Assembly: GCF_036634195.1 (NCBI RefSeq)
Contig: NZ_JAZIFY010000001.1
Location: forward strand, 496,001-560,000
Reading direction: 5' to 3'
Length of the DNA stretch: 64,000 nt
Source: Streptomyces sp. P9-A4
Lineage (GTDB): Bacteria; Actinomycetota; Actinomycetes; Streptomycetales; Streptomycetaceae
The translations under genes and the position numbers were made by a program. Each line of letters opens with the position of its first letter. Positions within the stretch are counted from its first letter, which is position 1. Below, piece by piece: positions 1-8,140 of this stretch. The notes under the pieces are model-generated. The model did no database searches, was not told where the DNA came from, and saw only the letters and a list, made by a program, of their open reading frames with translations.

Positions 1-2
1 CC

Positions 3-545
3 GCGCATCTGCACGGCTCGGTCTCGTGGTTCGGGGTGCAGATCCTGCCGACCGAGCAGCTGTTCGCCCGAGCGCGACGGCCCGAGGACGCGAACGGCGG
101 CCACGCCGAAGGCGCCGGGCACACGAACGGCGACGGGAGCGGGAACGGCTACGCCTGGCTGACGCCGTGTCCCTCCGACCGGCTGCGGATCTGGCTCGCT
201 CACGCGCTCTTCCAGAACCTCACCCTCGACCTGTCCGAACTCCTCGCCCTGCGGGCCCTCCTGCGCCCCGACGTCCTGGCCGAGGCACACCGTGAGGCCG
301 CGCGCGAGGGCTGGAGCACGGGCGGCCACGAGGCCCTCGCCACCGCCGTGGAGGCGATGGCGCGCCTGGACCGGGGCGAACCCGTCCCTCTCCCCCTGCC
401 GCTGCCCGTGCGGACCTCCCTGCGGGTGGGCGCCGAGCACAGCGGCCACCTCCTGGGCGAGGGACGGCTGCGGGCCGCGACCCGTGAGGCCTCCCTCCGG
501 GTGCCGCTCGTGGTGACGAAGAGACTGCGGAGGCGGGTGCCATGA
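3..545 (+). CDS. Nucleotidyltransferase-like protein, 3' part (start outside window)
   Basis: The frame is open from base 3 with no stop, and the first possible start inside the window (GTG at 36) lies in what looks like continuous protein (LHGSVSWFGVQ before it), so this is probably the C-terminal ~180 residues of a longer gene. The fragment is helical and Leu/Ala/Arg-rich, with a segment (LRIWLAHALFQNLTLDLSELLALRALLRPD) like the C-terminal part of uncharacterised NTP_transf_5 nucleotidyltransferases, which often sit in actinobacterial glycan clusters. The catalytic part would lie upstream and cannot be checked. Its stop overlaps the next start (ATGA at 542-545), so it heads the same operon. 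Family assignment is tentative; translation of the frame is well supported. Confidence 0.55.
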   Translation, partial: AHLHGSVSWFGVQILPTEQLFARARRPEDANGGHAEGAGHTNGDGSGNGYAWLTPCPSDRLRIWLAHALFQNLTLDLSELLALRALLRPDVLAEAHREAAREGWSTGGHEALATAVEAMARLDRGEPVPLPLPLPVRTSLRVGAEHSGHLLGEGRLRAATREASLRVPLVVTKRLRRRVP

Positions 546-2440
546 CCACCACGGGTGCCGAGAGGCCCACCACGGGTGCCGGGAGGCCCAGGAGTGCCGG
601 AGGCAGGTCGCGGCGTCCCCTGCTCGTCGCCGTCTCCGGACCCGACGGCTCGGGCAAGTCCTCGCTGGTCGCCCGGCTGAGGCCGCTGCTCGGCGAACGC
701 GGTCTCACCGTGGTCACCACCCACTGCTACGGCTGCTTCCTGTGCCGCGGTCTCCCGGTTCCGCCCCGGCTGGGAGAGCCGGGGGAACCGGGTGGGGGCG
801 AGTGGGCACGGCGCGCCGGGGATCCCGAGCGCCGGGGATCCCGGCTGCGCCGTGTCCACGCGTTCGTGGACGCCGGCGAACTCGCCGCCCGGATCGCCGC
901 CGCCGGGCTGGTCGCCCGCACGCGCGCGCGTGCGCACGGCCGGCGGGCGGTGGTCGTCACGGACCGGGGTCCGCTGGACGGCCTGGTGAAGTTCGACCTG
1001 CCCGAGGGTTCGCGGGCGGCGTCCGTCTACCTCCGGATCGCCCGCCGCTACCGGCTGACCCTGCTCGTACAGACCGGCCCTGACACCCTCCGTGGCCGGG
1101 GCTGGGAAGAGGTCGCCGGGCCCCCGACGGCCTGGTGGACGCGGTACCGGGGCTGGTCGCGGCGGCTCTCACGGATCACACGGATCGACGGCGAGCGGCC
1201 CCCGTCCCTGGTGGCGGCGACGGCCCTCGACCGGATCCTCGAAGAGGTACGGGAGCGGGAGCTGCCCCACGAGGAGTCCGGGAGGCCCGCCCGGCGGCAC
1301 GTGGTGGTGTCCAGCTACGACGACGCGGAGAACCCCGCCTACCGGGGCGGCGGCGCCCTGGTGGTCGGCAAGGTGGCCCGGCGGCTCGCCGAGGACTACC
1401 GGGTGACCGTCGTGACGGCGGGCCGGAGCGGCGGCTCCGAGGAGCGCGACGGCGTCCGGTACGTCCGGCTGCCGGTGGGCCGCGCCGGACCGCGCGCCGG
1501 ACAGCTGCTGTTCCTCGCGATGCTGCCGTTCGTGGCCCGCCGCATCCCGCACGACCTGTGGCTGGAGAGTTTCACTCCCCCGTTCTCGACCAGCTTCCTG
1601 CCGCTGACCACGGGCGCCCCCGTCATCGGCATCGACCAGGGCCGCAGCGCGGAGGCCCTGTGGCGCCGCTACCACATCCCGTTCTTCCTGGTCGAGCGGC
1701 TGGGACTGCGCTGCTACCGGCACATCGTGGTGATGAACACGGCCGACGGCGCGGTGGTCCGCCGGCTCAGTCCCCGCGCCGACGTCCAGGTCATCGCCAA
1801 CGGCGTGGAGCCGCGCGCGCTCGACGAGACCGGCCTCGGATCCGGGCAGTTCATCCTGTTCCTGGGCCGGATCGACACCTGGACCAAGGGCCTGGACCTG
1901 CTGCTCGACGCCTATGAGCGCGCCGCGCCGCCGCTGGACCTGCTCATCGCGGGCCGCGGCACCGCCGCCGAGGAACGACGGCTGGCCGCGCTCGTCGACG
2001 CCCACGGCCACGGGCCCGAGCCGCGGATCCACTGGGTGGGGTACGCCGAGGAGGAGCGCAAGCGGCAGCTCCTGCGCGACAGCGCCTTCCTGGTGATGCC
2101 GTCCCGGCACGAGACCTTCGGCCTGGTGGCCCTCGAAGGCATGTCGTACGGGAAGCCTGTGCTCCACTTCGACCTGCCCGCGCTGCGCTGGATGCGCGAC
2201 GGCGGCGACGTGGCCGTGCCGCCCTTCGACGTGGCGGCGCTCGCGGAGCGGATGGGCGAGCTGGCCACCGACGCGGCACTCCGCCGCCGGCTCGGCCGCC
2301 GCTCCGGGCTCGCCGCCCGGCACTACACCTGGGACGAGATGACGGGCCGCTACCTGGCCCTGGCCCACCGGCTTCTGGACACTCCGGCCGGCCCCCGCCG
2401 ACCGAGGAAGAGGGGTGCGTCATGGCAGACGACCCGCTGA
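542..2440 (+). CDS. Thymidylate-kinase-like domain fused to GT4 glycosyltransferase
   Basis: A 632-residue two-domain protein. Residues ~26-245 form a P-loop kinase fold: Walker A GPDGSGKSS at 33-41, VVVTDRGPLDG as the DR-type motif, and an Arg-rich lid. This matches thymidylate-kinase-like proteins rather than a sugar kinase. Residues ~250-620 are a GT-B glycosyltransferase of the GT4 type: a GGG loop early in the Rossmann half, then ANGVEP, LFLGRIDTWTKGLDLLLDAY and the E-x7-E element RHETFGLVALEG. Known: GT4 enzymes retain configuration and use nucleotide-sugar donors. Inference: the kinase half makes or senses a (deoxy)nucleotide used by the transferase, or phosphorylates a lipid or sugar acceptor. 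No internal stop or start with a ribosome site separates the halves. It sits in a chain of overlapping glycan genes. Confidence 0.8.
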   Translation: MTTTGAERPTTGAGRPRSAGGRSRRPLLVAVSGPDGSGKSSLVARLRPLLGERGLTVVTTHCYGCFLCRGLPVPPRLGEPGEPGGGEWARRAGDPERRGSRLRRVHAFVDAGELAARIAAAGLVARTRARAHGRRAVVVTDRGPLDGLVKFDLPEGSRAASVYLRIARRYRLTLLVQTGPDTLRGRGWEEVAGPPTAWWTRYRGWSRRLSRITRIDGERPPSLVAATALDRILEEVRERELPHEESGRPARRHVVVSSYDDAENPAYRGGGALVVGKVARRLAEDYRVTVVTAGRSGGSEERDGVRYVRLPVGRAGPRAGQLLFLAMLPFVARRIPHDLWLESFTPPFSTSFLPLTTGAPVIGIDQGRSAEALWRRYHIPFFLVERLGLRCYRHIVVMNTADGAVVRRLSPRADVQVIANGVEPRALDETGLGSGQFILFLGRIDTWTKGLDLLLDAYERAAPPLDLLIAGRGTAAEERRLAALVDAHGHGPEPRIHWVGYAEEERKRQLLRDSAFLVMPSRHETFGLVALEGMSYGKPVLHFDLPALRWMRDGGDVAVPPFDVAALAERMGELATDAALRRRLGRRSGLAARHYTWDEMTGRYLALAHRLLDTPAGPRRPRKRGASWQTTR

Positions 2441-3294
2441 CCGGGTTCGTACGGACCGTCGTCGGATCGGGCGTCCCGGTCCTGGTGCTCTCCCCGCACC
2501 TGGACGACGCCGTGCTGTCCTGCGGCGGGCTGCTCGGCTGGGCGGGGCGGCGGGCGCCGGTGACCGTCGCCACGCTCTTCACCCGGGCCGCGCCACCGCC
2601 GTACACCCTCTCCGCCCGCCAGTACCTCAAGCAGACCGGCGCCGAGGACGCCGAGAGCCTCTTCGCCGAGCGGCGGACGGAGGACCGGCGGGTCCTGGAG
2701 CGGCTCGACGTCCACTGGCGTCACGTCGGCCTGGTCGACGGTCTCTTCCGGCGGCTGCCGCGGCCCCGGCCGGGCACGGAACGCCTCTCCCGGCTGCTGC
2801 CCGAACTGGCGCACGTGTACCCGACGTACCGGCTGCACCTCGCCCGGGGCCGGGTCTCCCGCTACGACGACGAGACCCTGCGCGCGGTCGGGGCGACCGT
2901 CGACGCCCTGCTGCCCGGCTCCACCGGCGGGCTCGTCCTCGCGCCGCTGGGCGTGGGCGGGCACGCCGACCACGTCCTGGTGCGCACCGCCGCCGAGCGG
3001 TGCGGGCGCCGGGTCGTGTACTACAGCGACTTCCCGTACGACCAGCACGCGGCCCCCGACCCGGGGTTCACCGGCAGGCACCGGCTCGTGGCCCATTCCT
3101 GGGAGCGGGGCCTCGACCGCAAGGCGGAGCTGATCCGCGGTTACCGGACGCAGGCGGACGCCCTGTTCCCCGGGGGCCGCGTCCCGCGCGCGCCCGAGGT
3201 GTACCTGCTGCCCGAGGACGGTCCGTGGGCCACCGATCCGCGCCGCGCGCGGGCCCCCGGTCTCGGGCTCCACACCGCCGGAGGCGTGTCATGA
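2422..3294 (+). CDS. PIG-L family (LmbE-like) N-deacetylase
   Basis: A 290-residue protein with the metal-binding PIG-L signature SPHLDDAVLSCGG (PHLDD at residues 25-29) and the second motif GGHADHVLVR. Known members are Zn-dependent deacetylases acting on N-acetylglucosaminyl compounds, for example in mycothiol, GPI and glycopeptide pathways. The ATG at 2422 has GAGGAAGAGGGG upstream inside the 3' end of the GT4 gene, giving a 19-base overlap. No signal peptide is seen, so it probably acts in the cytosol. Its place among glycosyltransferases suggests it deacetylates a GlcNAc-containing intermediate of the same glycan or glycolipid. The exact substrate cannot be read from sequence. Confidence 0.85.
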   Translation: MADDPLTGFVRTVVGSGVPVLVLSPHLDDAVLSCGGLLGWAGRRAPVTVATLFTRAAPPPYTLSARQYLKQTGAEDAESLFAERRTEDRRVLERLDVHWRHVGLVDGLFRRLPRPRPGTERLSRLLPELAHVYPTYRLHLARGRVSRYDDETLRAVGATVDALLPGSTGGLVLAPLGVGGHADHVLVRTAAERCGRRVVYYSDFPYDQHAAPDPGFTGRHRLVAHSWERGLDRKAELIRGYRTQADALFPGGRVPRAPEVYLLPEDGPWATDPRRARAPGLGLHTAGGVS

Positions 3295-4976
3295 CCGTCG
3301 AACGCACCGCCCCCGTGGCCGCCGGGACCGAGGCGGCGGCGTCGGAGACGTCACCGCGTCCGCGTCGGCGGATACGGCGCGGCCCCCTCCCCACGTACGT
3401 CTACGCGGCGCTGGCCGCGGTGCTCACCACGGTCCTGCGCCTGCTGGAGATCAGCCGCGCCGGGGACCTGTTCGTCGACGAGCCGATCTACCGCCGGCTC
3501 GGGGACAGTGCCGCCGCGGGCGGCTTCCCCGGGGACGACGAGGGCCTGTTCTTCCTCCACCCGCCGGGCTACTTCTATCTGGAGGCCGGCTGGACGAAGG
3601 TGGTCGGGCAACACGCGGACGTCATCGCGGGCGTGCACTCCTCCCGGGTGCTCAACGCCCTCCTGGCCGGGGGCACCGCCGCCCTGCTGGTCTTCCTCGT
3701 GGCGCGCGTCCGGTCGCGCGGCGCGGGCGTGCTCGCGGGCCTGGTGTTCGCCCTGGACCAGTTCTGCATCCGCCAGAACAACCGGGTGCTGCTGGAGACG
3801 GCGACGATGATGTGGGTCCTCGCGGGCATGCTCGTCCTGCTGGGACTCGCCCGGTCCGGTCCGACCGCACGGCCCCGGGCACGCGCCCTGCTCGCCGGAC
3901 TGTTCTTCGGGCTCGCGATCCTGACGAAGGACCACGCGGTGCTGATCACCGTGCTGCCGCTGCTCGCCGCCCTCGCGCTCGGCTGGGGTCCACCCCGCCG
4001 ACTGGTCGCCCTGGCCGCCTCGGTGGCGGTCCTCATGTACGCCGGGTACGTGGCTCTGGTGGCCGGATTCGGGCACATGGACGCCTTCTGGGAGGCGAAG
4101 ACCTCCGGTGTGCGTCGGCTCATCGGGATCGTGCAGGAGACCGGCTTCAACGCCGCGGGCACACCCTCCCTCTCGGGCCGGCTCGTCGCCGAACTCCCCG
4201 GCTACGCGAGCACCTACGTGCTGCTCGCGCTCACCCCGGTGGCCCTCGTGCTGCTCCTGCGCCACCGGGAGCCGATGTACCGGCTGCTCACGCTCTTCCA
4301 CATCTCGGCGATCCTCACCCTCGGGTACGCCCTCGCCATCGGCACCCTGGAGGAGCAGGCGCTCTATCTGCTGTTCGTGCCGAACCTGGTGGCGCTCGCC
4401 GTCACCCTGCCGGTGCCGTCCCGCCACCGGCGCGGACTGCGCCTGGTGGCGTGCGGCGCGCTCGTCGCCCTGCTCGCCGCCCCGGCCGCGGTGTACGCCC
4501 GTGACCGGTGGACTCCCGACGACGGCTTCGCCCGGCTCCGGGCGTATGTGCTCACCCACGTCCCGGCGGGCAGCGGCATCGTGACCGTGGACGGCCAGCG
4601 GACCCGGGGCGTGACCACCTGGGCGCTGGAGGACACCTACCGGCTCGGCCACTGGGTGACTCCGGGAGAGCGGGCCGCGAACGGCGCCGGGTACCTGATC
4701 GTGCCCTGGCGGGTCATCGAGCAGGGCTACGGGCGTTCCTCGGTCGCGGAGGTCCACGGGCTGACGGACGGCCTGCGGCCGGTGTTCGTGTTCCACGGGC
4801 CCACGTACGGCACGCTCGCCCTGTACCGGCTGCCCGCGCCGCTGCCGGGACCGAGCCTGACGGCAGTCGCCGTGCCGGGCTCCGCCGTGACGGGGCCGCT
4901 GCTTCCGGCGCCCGGTCCGACGGCGGCGCCCGTGCCGGGGCCGCCGGTCACGGAGGCGGGCGATGCGCCACGGTGA
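3291..4976 (+). CDS. GT39/GT83-like polytopic glycosyltransferase (lipid-linked mannosyltransferase type)
   Basis: A 561-residue integral membrane protein. After a basic, disordered N-terminus (residues 1-35) come a first helix and an extracytoplasmic loop with the acidic pair D63-E64 (DLFVDEPIY), typical of GT-C enzymes using polyprenyl-phosphate sugars. About ten more hydrophobic helices follow, then a soluble extracytoplasmic C-terminus ending in a Pro/Ala-rich tail. The ATG at 3291 is chosen because it forms an ATGA overlap with the PIG-L stop and begins just before the first charged segment; the frame is open further upstream only as shadow. Inferred role: transfer of a sugar from a polyprenyl-phosphate carrier outside the membrane. 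Confidence 0.8.
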   Translation: MTVERTAPVAAGTEAAASETSPRPRRRIRRGPLPTYVYAALAAVLTTVLRLLEISRAGDLFVDEPIYRRLGDSAAAGGFPGDDEGLFFLHPPGYFYLEAGWTKVVGQHADVIAGVHSSRVLNALLAGGTAALLVFLVARVRSRGAGVLAGLVFALDQFCIRQNNRVLLETATMMWVLAGMLVLLGLARSGPTARPRARALLAGLFFGLAILTKDHAVLITVLPLLAALALGWGPPRRLVALAASVAVLMYAGYVALVAGFGHMDAFWEAKTSGVRRLIGIVQETGFNAAGTPSLSGRLVAELPGYASTYVLLALTPVALVLLLRHREPMYRLLTLFHISAILTLGYALAIGTLEEQALYLLFVPNLVALAVTLPVPSRHRRGLRLVACGALVALLAAPAAVYARDRWTPDDGFARLRAYVLTHVPAGSGIVTVDGQRTRGVTTWALEDTYRLGHWVTPGERAANGAGYLIVPWRVIEQGYGRSSVAEVHGLTDGLRPVFVFHGPTYGTLALYRLPAPLPGPSLTAVAVPGSAVTGPLLPAPGPTAAPVPGPPVTEAGDAPR

Positions 4977-6054
4977 CCGGCCCCGCGTCCTGCTCCTGAC
5001 CAGCAGCCCGCTGGACGGGTCGGAGGGCGGTGACGTGCGGCTCGCCTCCGATGTCCTCGGGTCCCTGCCGGACGTGGACTTCGTCTGGTTCTCCCAGTGG
5101 CCGCGCCGCCGGCAGGCTCCGCCGGCCCGCGGGCGGCCGGTCCGCCTCCTCTCCCGCGACGGCGTGCCGCACGTGCCGGAACGGGTGCAGTCGGCCCTCC
5201 TCGGGGCCGTGTTCGCCCGCCGGGTCGACCTGGTGCACGCCTTCCTGACGATCGGCCGCACCTTCCCGGCGTTCTCGTGGCTGCGCCCGCTGCTGCTCGG
5301 CGGGCGGCCGGTGGTCCACACGGTGCCGGGGGTGATGGACAACCGGTTCCTGGCCCGCACCCGGCCGCTGGGCACCACGATCGCCCTCTCGGAGTCGATG
5401 GCGCGGCGGCTGCGGGCCGCGGACTTCGGGGACGTGCGCGTGGTGCCGCCGATGATCGGCCTGGACGCCTGGCCGTACCTGCCGCGCCCCGAGGGCTTCC
5501 CGACGGTCCTGTTCGCCGGGCACCACGATCCCGACGGCGGGGCGGAGATCGCGATCGACGCGGCGGCGGAGGCCGTGCGGGCCGGGGCCCGGTTCCGTCT
5601 CGTCCTCGCGATGCGCGGACGGCCGGGGCAGGACCCCGGCGCGCTCGACGAGGCGCTGCGGGAGCGGGCCGGGGCCTCGGGCCTCACGGACTTCGAGCTG
5701 CTCGGCTACGTCGACGACATGCACGCGCTCCTCGCCTCGGTCCATGTGCTGCTGTTCCCTCCGGCGGTGCTCGGCGGCAAGGCGGACATCCCGCTCACCG
5801 TCCTCCAGGCGCTCGCCTCGGGGCGGCCCGCGATCCTCAGCGACCTCCCGCAGTTCGCGGACTTCGGCCACGCGGTGCTGCGGGCGCCGGCCGGTGACGC
5901 GCGGCGCACCGGGCAGCAGCTGGCCTGGCTGCTCGACCAGCCGAGGTCCTGGGACGTGCTCGCGGAGCGGGGCCGCTCCCTCGTCGAGGAGCACTTCGGG
6001 CCCGAGCGCTTCGCGGCCCGCTACGCGGCGCTCTACCGGGAGCTGCTGTCATGA
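4963..6054 (+). CDS. GT4-type glycosyltransferase
   Basis: A 363-residue soluble GT-B protein. The N-terminal half starts RVLLLTSSPLDGSEGGDVR (nucleotide-fold strand plus glycine loop). The C-terminal half has FELLGYVDDMHALLASVHVLLFP and PLTVLQALASGRPAILSD, the usual acceptor/donor cleft region of family 4, ending with a FGPERFAARYAALYREL helix. The start overlaps the GT39-like gene by 14 bases and the stop overlaps the next start (ATGA), so it is translationally coupled on both sides. The usual E-x7-E is degenerate here (LGGKADIPLTVLQAL in place of PSxxEGFGxxxxE), so donor binding may be atypical or the enzyme a divergent subfamily. Confidence 0.78.
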   Translation: MRHGDRPRVLLLTSSPLDGSEGGDVRLASDVLGSLPDVDFVWFSQWPRRRQAPPARGRPVRLLSRDGVPHVPERVQSALLGAVFARRVDLVHAFLTIGRTFPAFSWLRPLLLGGRPVVHTVPGVMDNRFLARTRPLGTTIALSESMARRLRAADFGDVRVVPPMIGLDAWPYLPRPEGFPTVLFAGHHDPDGGAEIAIDAAAEAVRAGARFRLVLAMRGRPGQDPGALDEALRERAGASGLTDFELLGYVDDMHALLASVHVLLFPPAVLGGKADIPLTVLQALASGRPAILSDLPQFADFGHAVLRAPAGDARRTGQQLAWLLDQPRSWDVLAERGRSLVEEHFGPERFAARYAALYRELLS

Positions 6055-7337
6055 CGGCGCGGAGGTGGCCGGGGCGCCGGGGCGGGGTGGCCGCCCTGGC
6101 GGTCCTCACGGTCCTCCTCCTGCTCGTGGGGGCGTTCGGTCTGCTGCGGCACGTGGGGCAGGGGCGGGAACCGGCGCCGGGGCTGTACTGGTACGGCACC
6201 CTCCAGACCGAACCGGACCGGGCGCTCACCGAGTACCGGAACGGCATCCGGGTGGCGCATCTGCAGATCGACTGGGGCCGGCTCGAACCGCGGCAGGGCG
6301 TGTACGACGAGGGGTACGCGCGCGAGGTGCGTGCCCGGCTCGACTCCTTCCGGTCGGCGGGGCTGCTGGTCGAGGCGGGGCTCGGCCTCAACCATCCGCC
6401 GCCCTGGCTGCCGGACGCCTTCCCCGAGTCGGTCTTCGAGAACCAGTACGGCGAGCGGTCCACCGGCACCCCGAACATCGTGTTCAGCCGACCCGTACGG
6501 GATCAGGTCGCCGAGTACGTGCGCGCGGTGGACCGGCTCATCGGGCTCGGCCACGTCTGGGCGATCCGGATCGGCGTCAACGAGAACGGCGAGTTCGCCT
6601 ATCCCTCGCCGCTGTCGGGGAGCGGCGGCCCCGGTGAGTTCTGGGCGTACGACAACCACGCCCAGGCGAGCAGCCCGTACCCGGGATGGCGGCCCGGGGA
6701 GTCCACGTACCACGGGAAGCCGTTCACCCGTGAGCAGGTGGCGCGCTGGTACGACTGGTACACCGGGGCGCTGGCCGGGGCCGTGAACTGGCAGCTCGAC
6801 CTGTACACCTCGCTCGGGTACCGGGGGGCGCTCAAGGTCCTCGTCCCGGGGGCGGGTTTCTACCCCTCGGACCTGCGGGCGGCCGTGAACGCGCGGCTCG
6901 CCGGCTCGCCGTCGGTCCGGCTCGTGGCGCGGGGTGCCGGCTTCTTCCTGACGCTCCCCCTGGTCGAGCACCGGGACACCGTGCGGATCGTCACGACGGC
7001 GCTGGTGGACGGCACGGGCGACCCGGCCGACAACGGCTGCTCGCCCGGCGACGCGCGGACGGACGTGTCCGCGCCGGCCGACGCGGCGGTGCGCGGCTGG
7101 TCCTCGGCGCGCTGGGTGGTGGCGGTGGCCCGGAGCGCGGGCTTCACCCGGCTGGCCGGCGAGAGCGCGGGGCCGCAGGTGTCCCCGTACCGCCCGGGGG
7201 TGACGGAGGCGGCCTTCCGGCAGATGTCGTCCTGCGGGCTCGAAGGGATGATGTGGGCCTTCGACCGGCATCTGTACGACGGGACGCCGGGGTCCTCGCT
7301 GGCGGAGTACGCGGACACGATCCGGCGCCACGTCTGA
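6051..7337 (+). CDS. Membrane-anchored glycoside-hydrolase-like TIM-barrel protein
   Basis: A 428-residue protein with a basic N-terminus and one hydrophobic segment (residues ~9-29, VAALAVLTVLLLLVGAFGLL), i.e. an uncleaved anchor or signal peptide, so the rest lies outside the membrane. The barrel reads like clan GH-A (beta-galactosidase/GH42 or GH5 type): VAHLQIDWGRLEPRQGVYDEGY near the start, then VEAGLGLNHPPPWLP, then the Asn-Glu pair at N177-E178 (RIGVNENGEF), which is the expected acid/base position, and aromatic-rich substrate loops (SPYPGWRPG, WYDWYTGAL). It closes the overlapping operon, consistent with trimming or remodelling the glycan made by the upstream genes. The nucleophile Glu is not securely identified. 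Confidence 0.7.
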   Translation: MTARRWPGRRGGVAALAVLTVLLLLVGAFGLLRHVGQGREPAPGLYWYGTLQTEPDRALTEYRNGIRVAHLQIDWGRLEPRQGVYDEGYAREVRARLDSFRSAGLLVEAGLGLNHPPPWLPDAFPESVFENQYGERSTGTPNIVFSRPVRDQVAEYVRAVDRLIGLGHVWAIRIGVNENGEFAYPSPLSGSGGPGEFWAYDNHAQASSPYPGWRPGESTYHGKPFTREQVARWYDWYTGALAGAVNWQLDLYTSLGYRGALKVLVPGAGFYPSDLRAAVNARLAGSPSVRLVARGAGFFLTLPLVEHRDTVRIVTTALVDGTGDPADNGCSPGDARTDVSAPADAAVRGWSSARWVVAVARSAGFTRLAGESAGPQVSPYRPGVTEAAFRQMSSCGLEGMMWAFDRHLYDGTPGSSLAEYADTIRRHV

Positions 7338-7342
7338 GGTGC

Positions 7343-7361
7343 CGCCGGGGGGGTCCCGGCG
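7343..7361. terminator. Hairpin between convergent genes
   Basis: A 7-bp stem (CGCCGGG / CCCGGCG) with a 5-base loop lies in the 35-base gap between the convergent glycosidase-like gene and methyltransferase gene. It could end transcription from both sides. There is no T-run, as is usual in Streptomyces. Confidence 0.45.
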
Positions 7362-7372
7362 CCGTCGGGTCG

Positions 7373-8140
7373 TCAGGCCGGCCGTTCGGCGGTGAGGAGC
7401 AGGATGCCGGTGTCCCCGTACTCGGGCAGTGTGCGGTCCTTCGCCAGCCGGGCGATCCGCAGCCGGGTGGTGCGGGGCGCGAACACGGCGCGCAGGGCGG
7501 CCTCGTCGACCGGGCAGGCGGGCCAGACCGGTCCGGTGCCGATGCGGTAGCTGGGCATGCGTTCCATGAAGGCGGCGAGGAGCAGGCCGCCCGGCCTGAC
7601 CGCGCCGACGAACGCGGCGCACAGGGCGGCGAACTCGTCGAAGTCCTCGGTGACGCTCTCGGCGACGAAGTTCATCGAGGCGAGGTCGTAGCTGTCCGGG
7701 ACCAGGTCGCCGGCGGCGCCGGGCACGACCCGTACGGGGCGGAGCGCCTCCATGAGGGTGGCCGGGAGGGCGGGGACGAGGGAGCGGCACAGGGCGTAGA
7801 AGGGCTGCCAGCTCTCGTCGGGACCCCGGTCGAGCTGGCGGCGCAGGTAGTCGGCACCGGCGGCGCCGGGTTCGAGGGCGTCGACGCGGCGGCTCGCGGC
7901 GCCCGCGAGCATCAGCGGGTAGAGGTTGGGGCCGGCGCCGAGTTCGAGGGTGTGGGCCAGGCTGTGGGGGGCGTGGCGCCGGTAGACGGCCGCGTGGTGG
8001 CGGATGACGCCGATGTCGCAGGGGTGGAGCTGCCGGTAGTTCTCGGCGAGGTAGTCGGTGACGGGCCAGGCGTCCCAGTCGGCGTCCCGGTTGCGGCGGA
8101 CCCGGGTCCGGTCCGCCGGGGGCGGCGCTTCGCCCCTCAT
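7373..8140 (-). CDS. SAM-dependent methyltransferase, NNMT/PNMT/TEMT-like
   Basis: A 255-residue soluble protein. SAM motif I is LELGAGPNLYPLMLAG, followed by the acidic strand end VDALEPG; a DLASMNFVAESV segment matches the post-I acidic/motif IV area; the N-terminus has W..TDYLAENYRQLHPCDI, as in nicotinamide/phenylethanolamine N-methyltransferase-like enzymes. The ATG at 8140 overlaps the stop of the upstream fusion gene (ATGA), so translation is coupled directly to the alpha-oxoamine synthase domain. Inference: it methylates the product of that synthase, on N or O. It is convergent with the glycan operon. Confidence 0.75.
   Translation of the reverse strand: MRGEAPPPADRTRVRRNRDADWDAWPVTDYLAENYRQLHPCDIGVIRHHAAVYRRHAPHSLAHTLELGAGPNLYPLMLAGAASRRVDALEPGAAGADYLRRQLDRGPDESWQPFYALCRSLVPALPATLMEALRPVRVVPGAAGDLVPDSYDLASMNFVAESVTEDFDEFAALCAAFVGAVRPGGLLLAAFMERMPSYRIGTGPVWPACPVDEAALRAVFAPRTTRLRIARLAKDRTLPEYGDTGILLLTAERPA

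Noticed and set aside
2415..3290. Upstream extension of the GT39-like frame to position 2415
   Set aside because: The extension overlaps the PIG-L gene in another frame, has no conserved content, and the ATGA overlap at 3291 gives a normal start.
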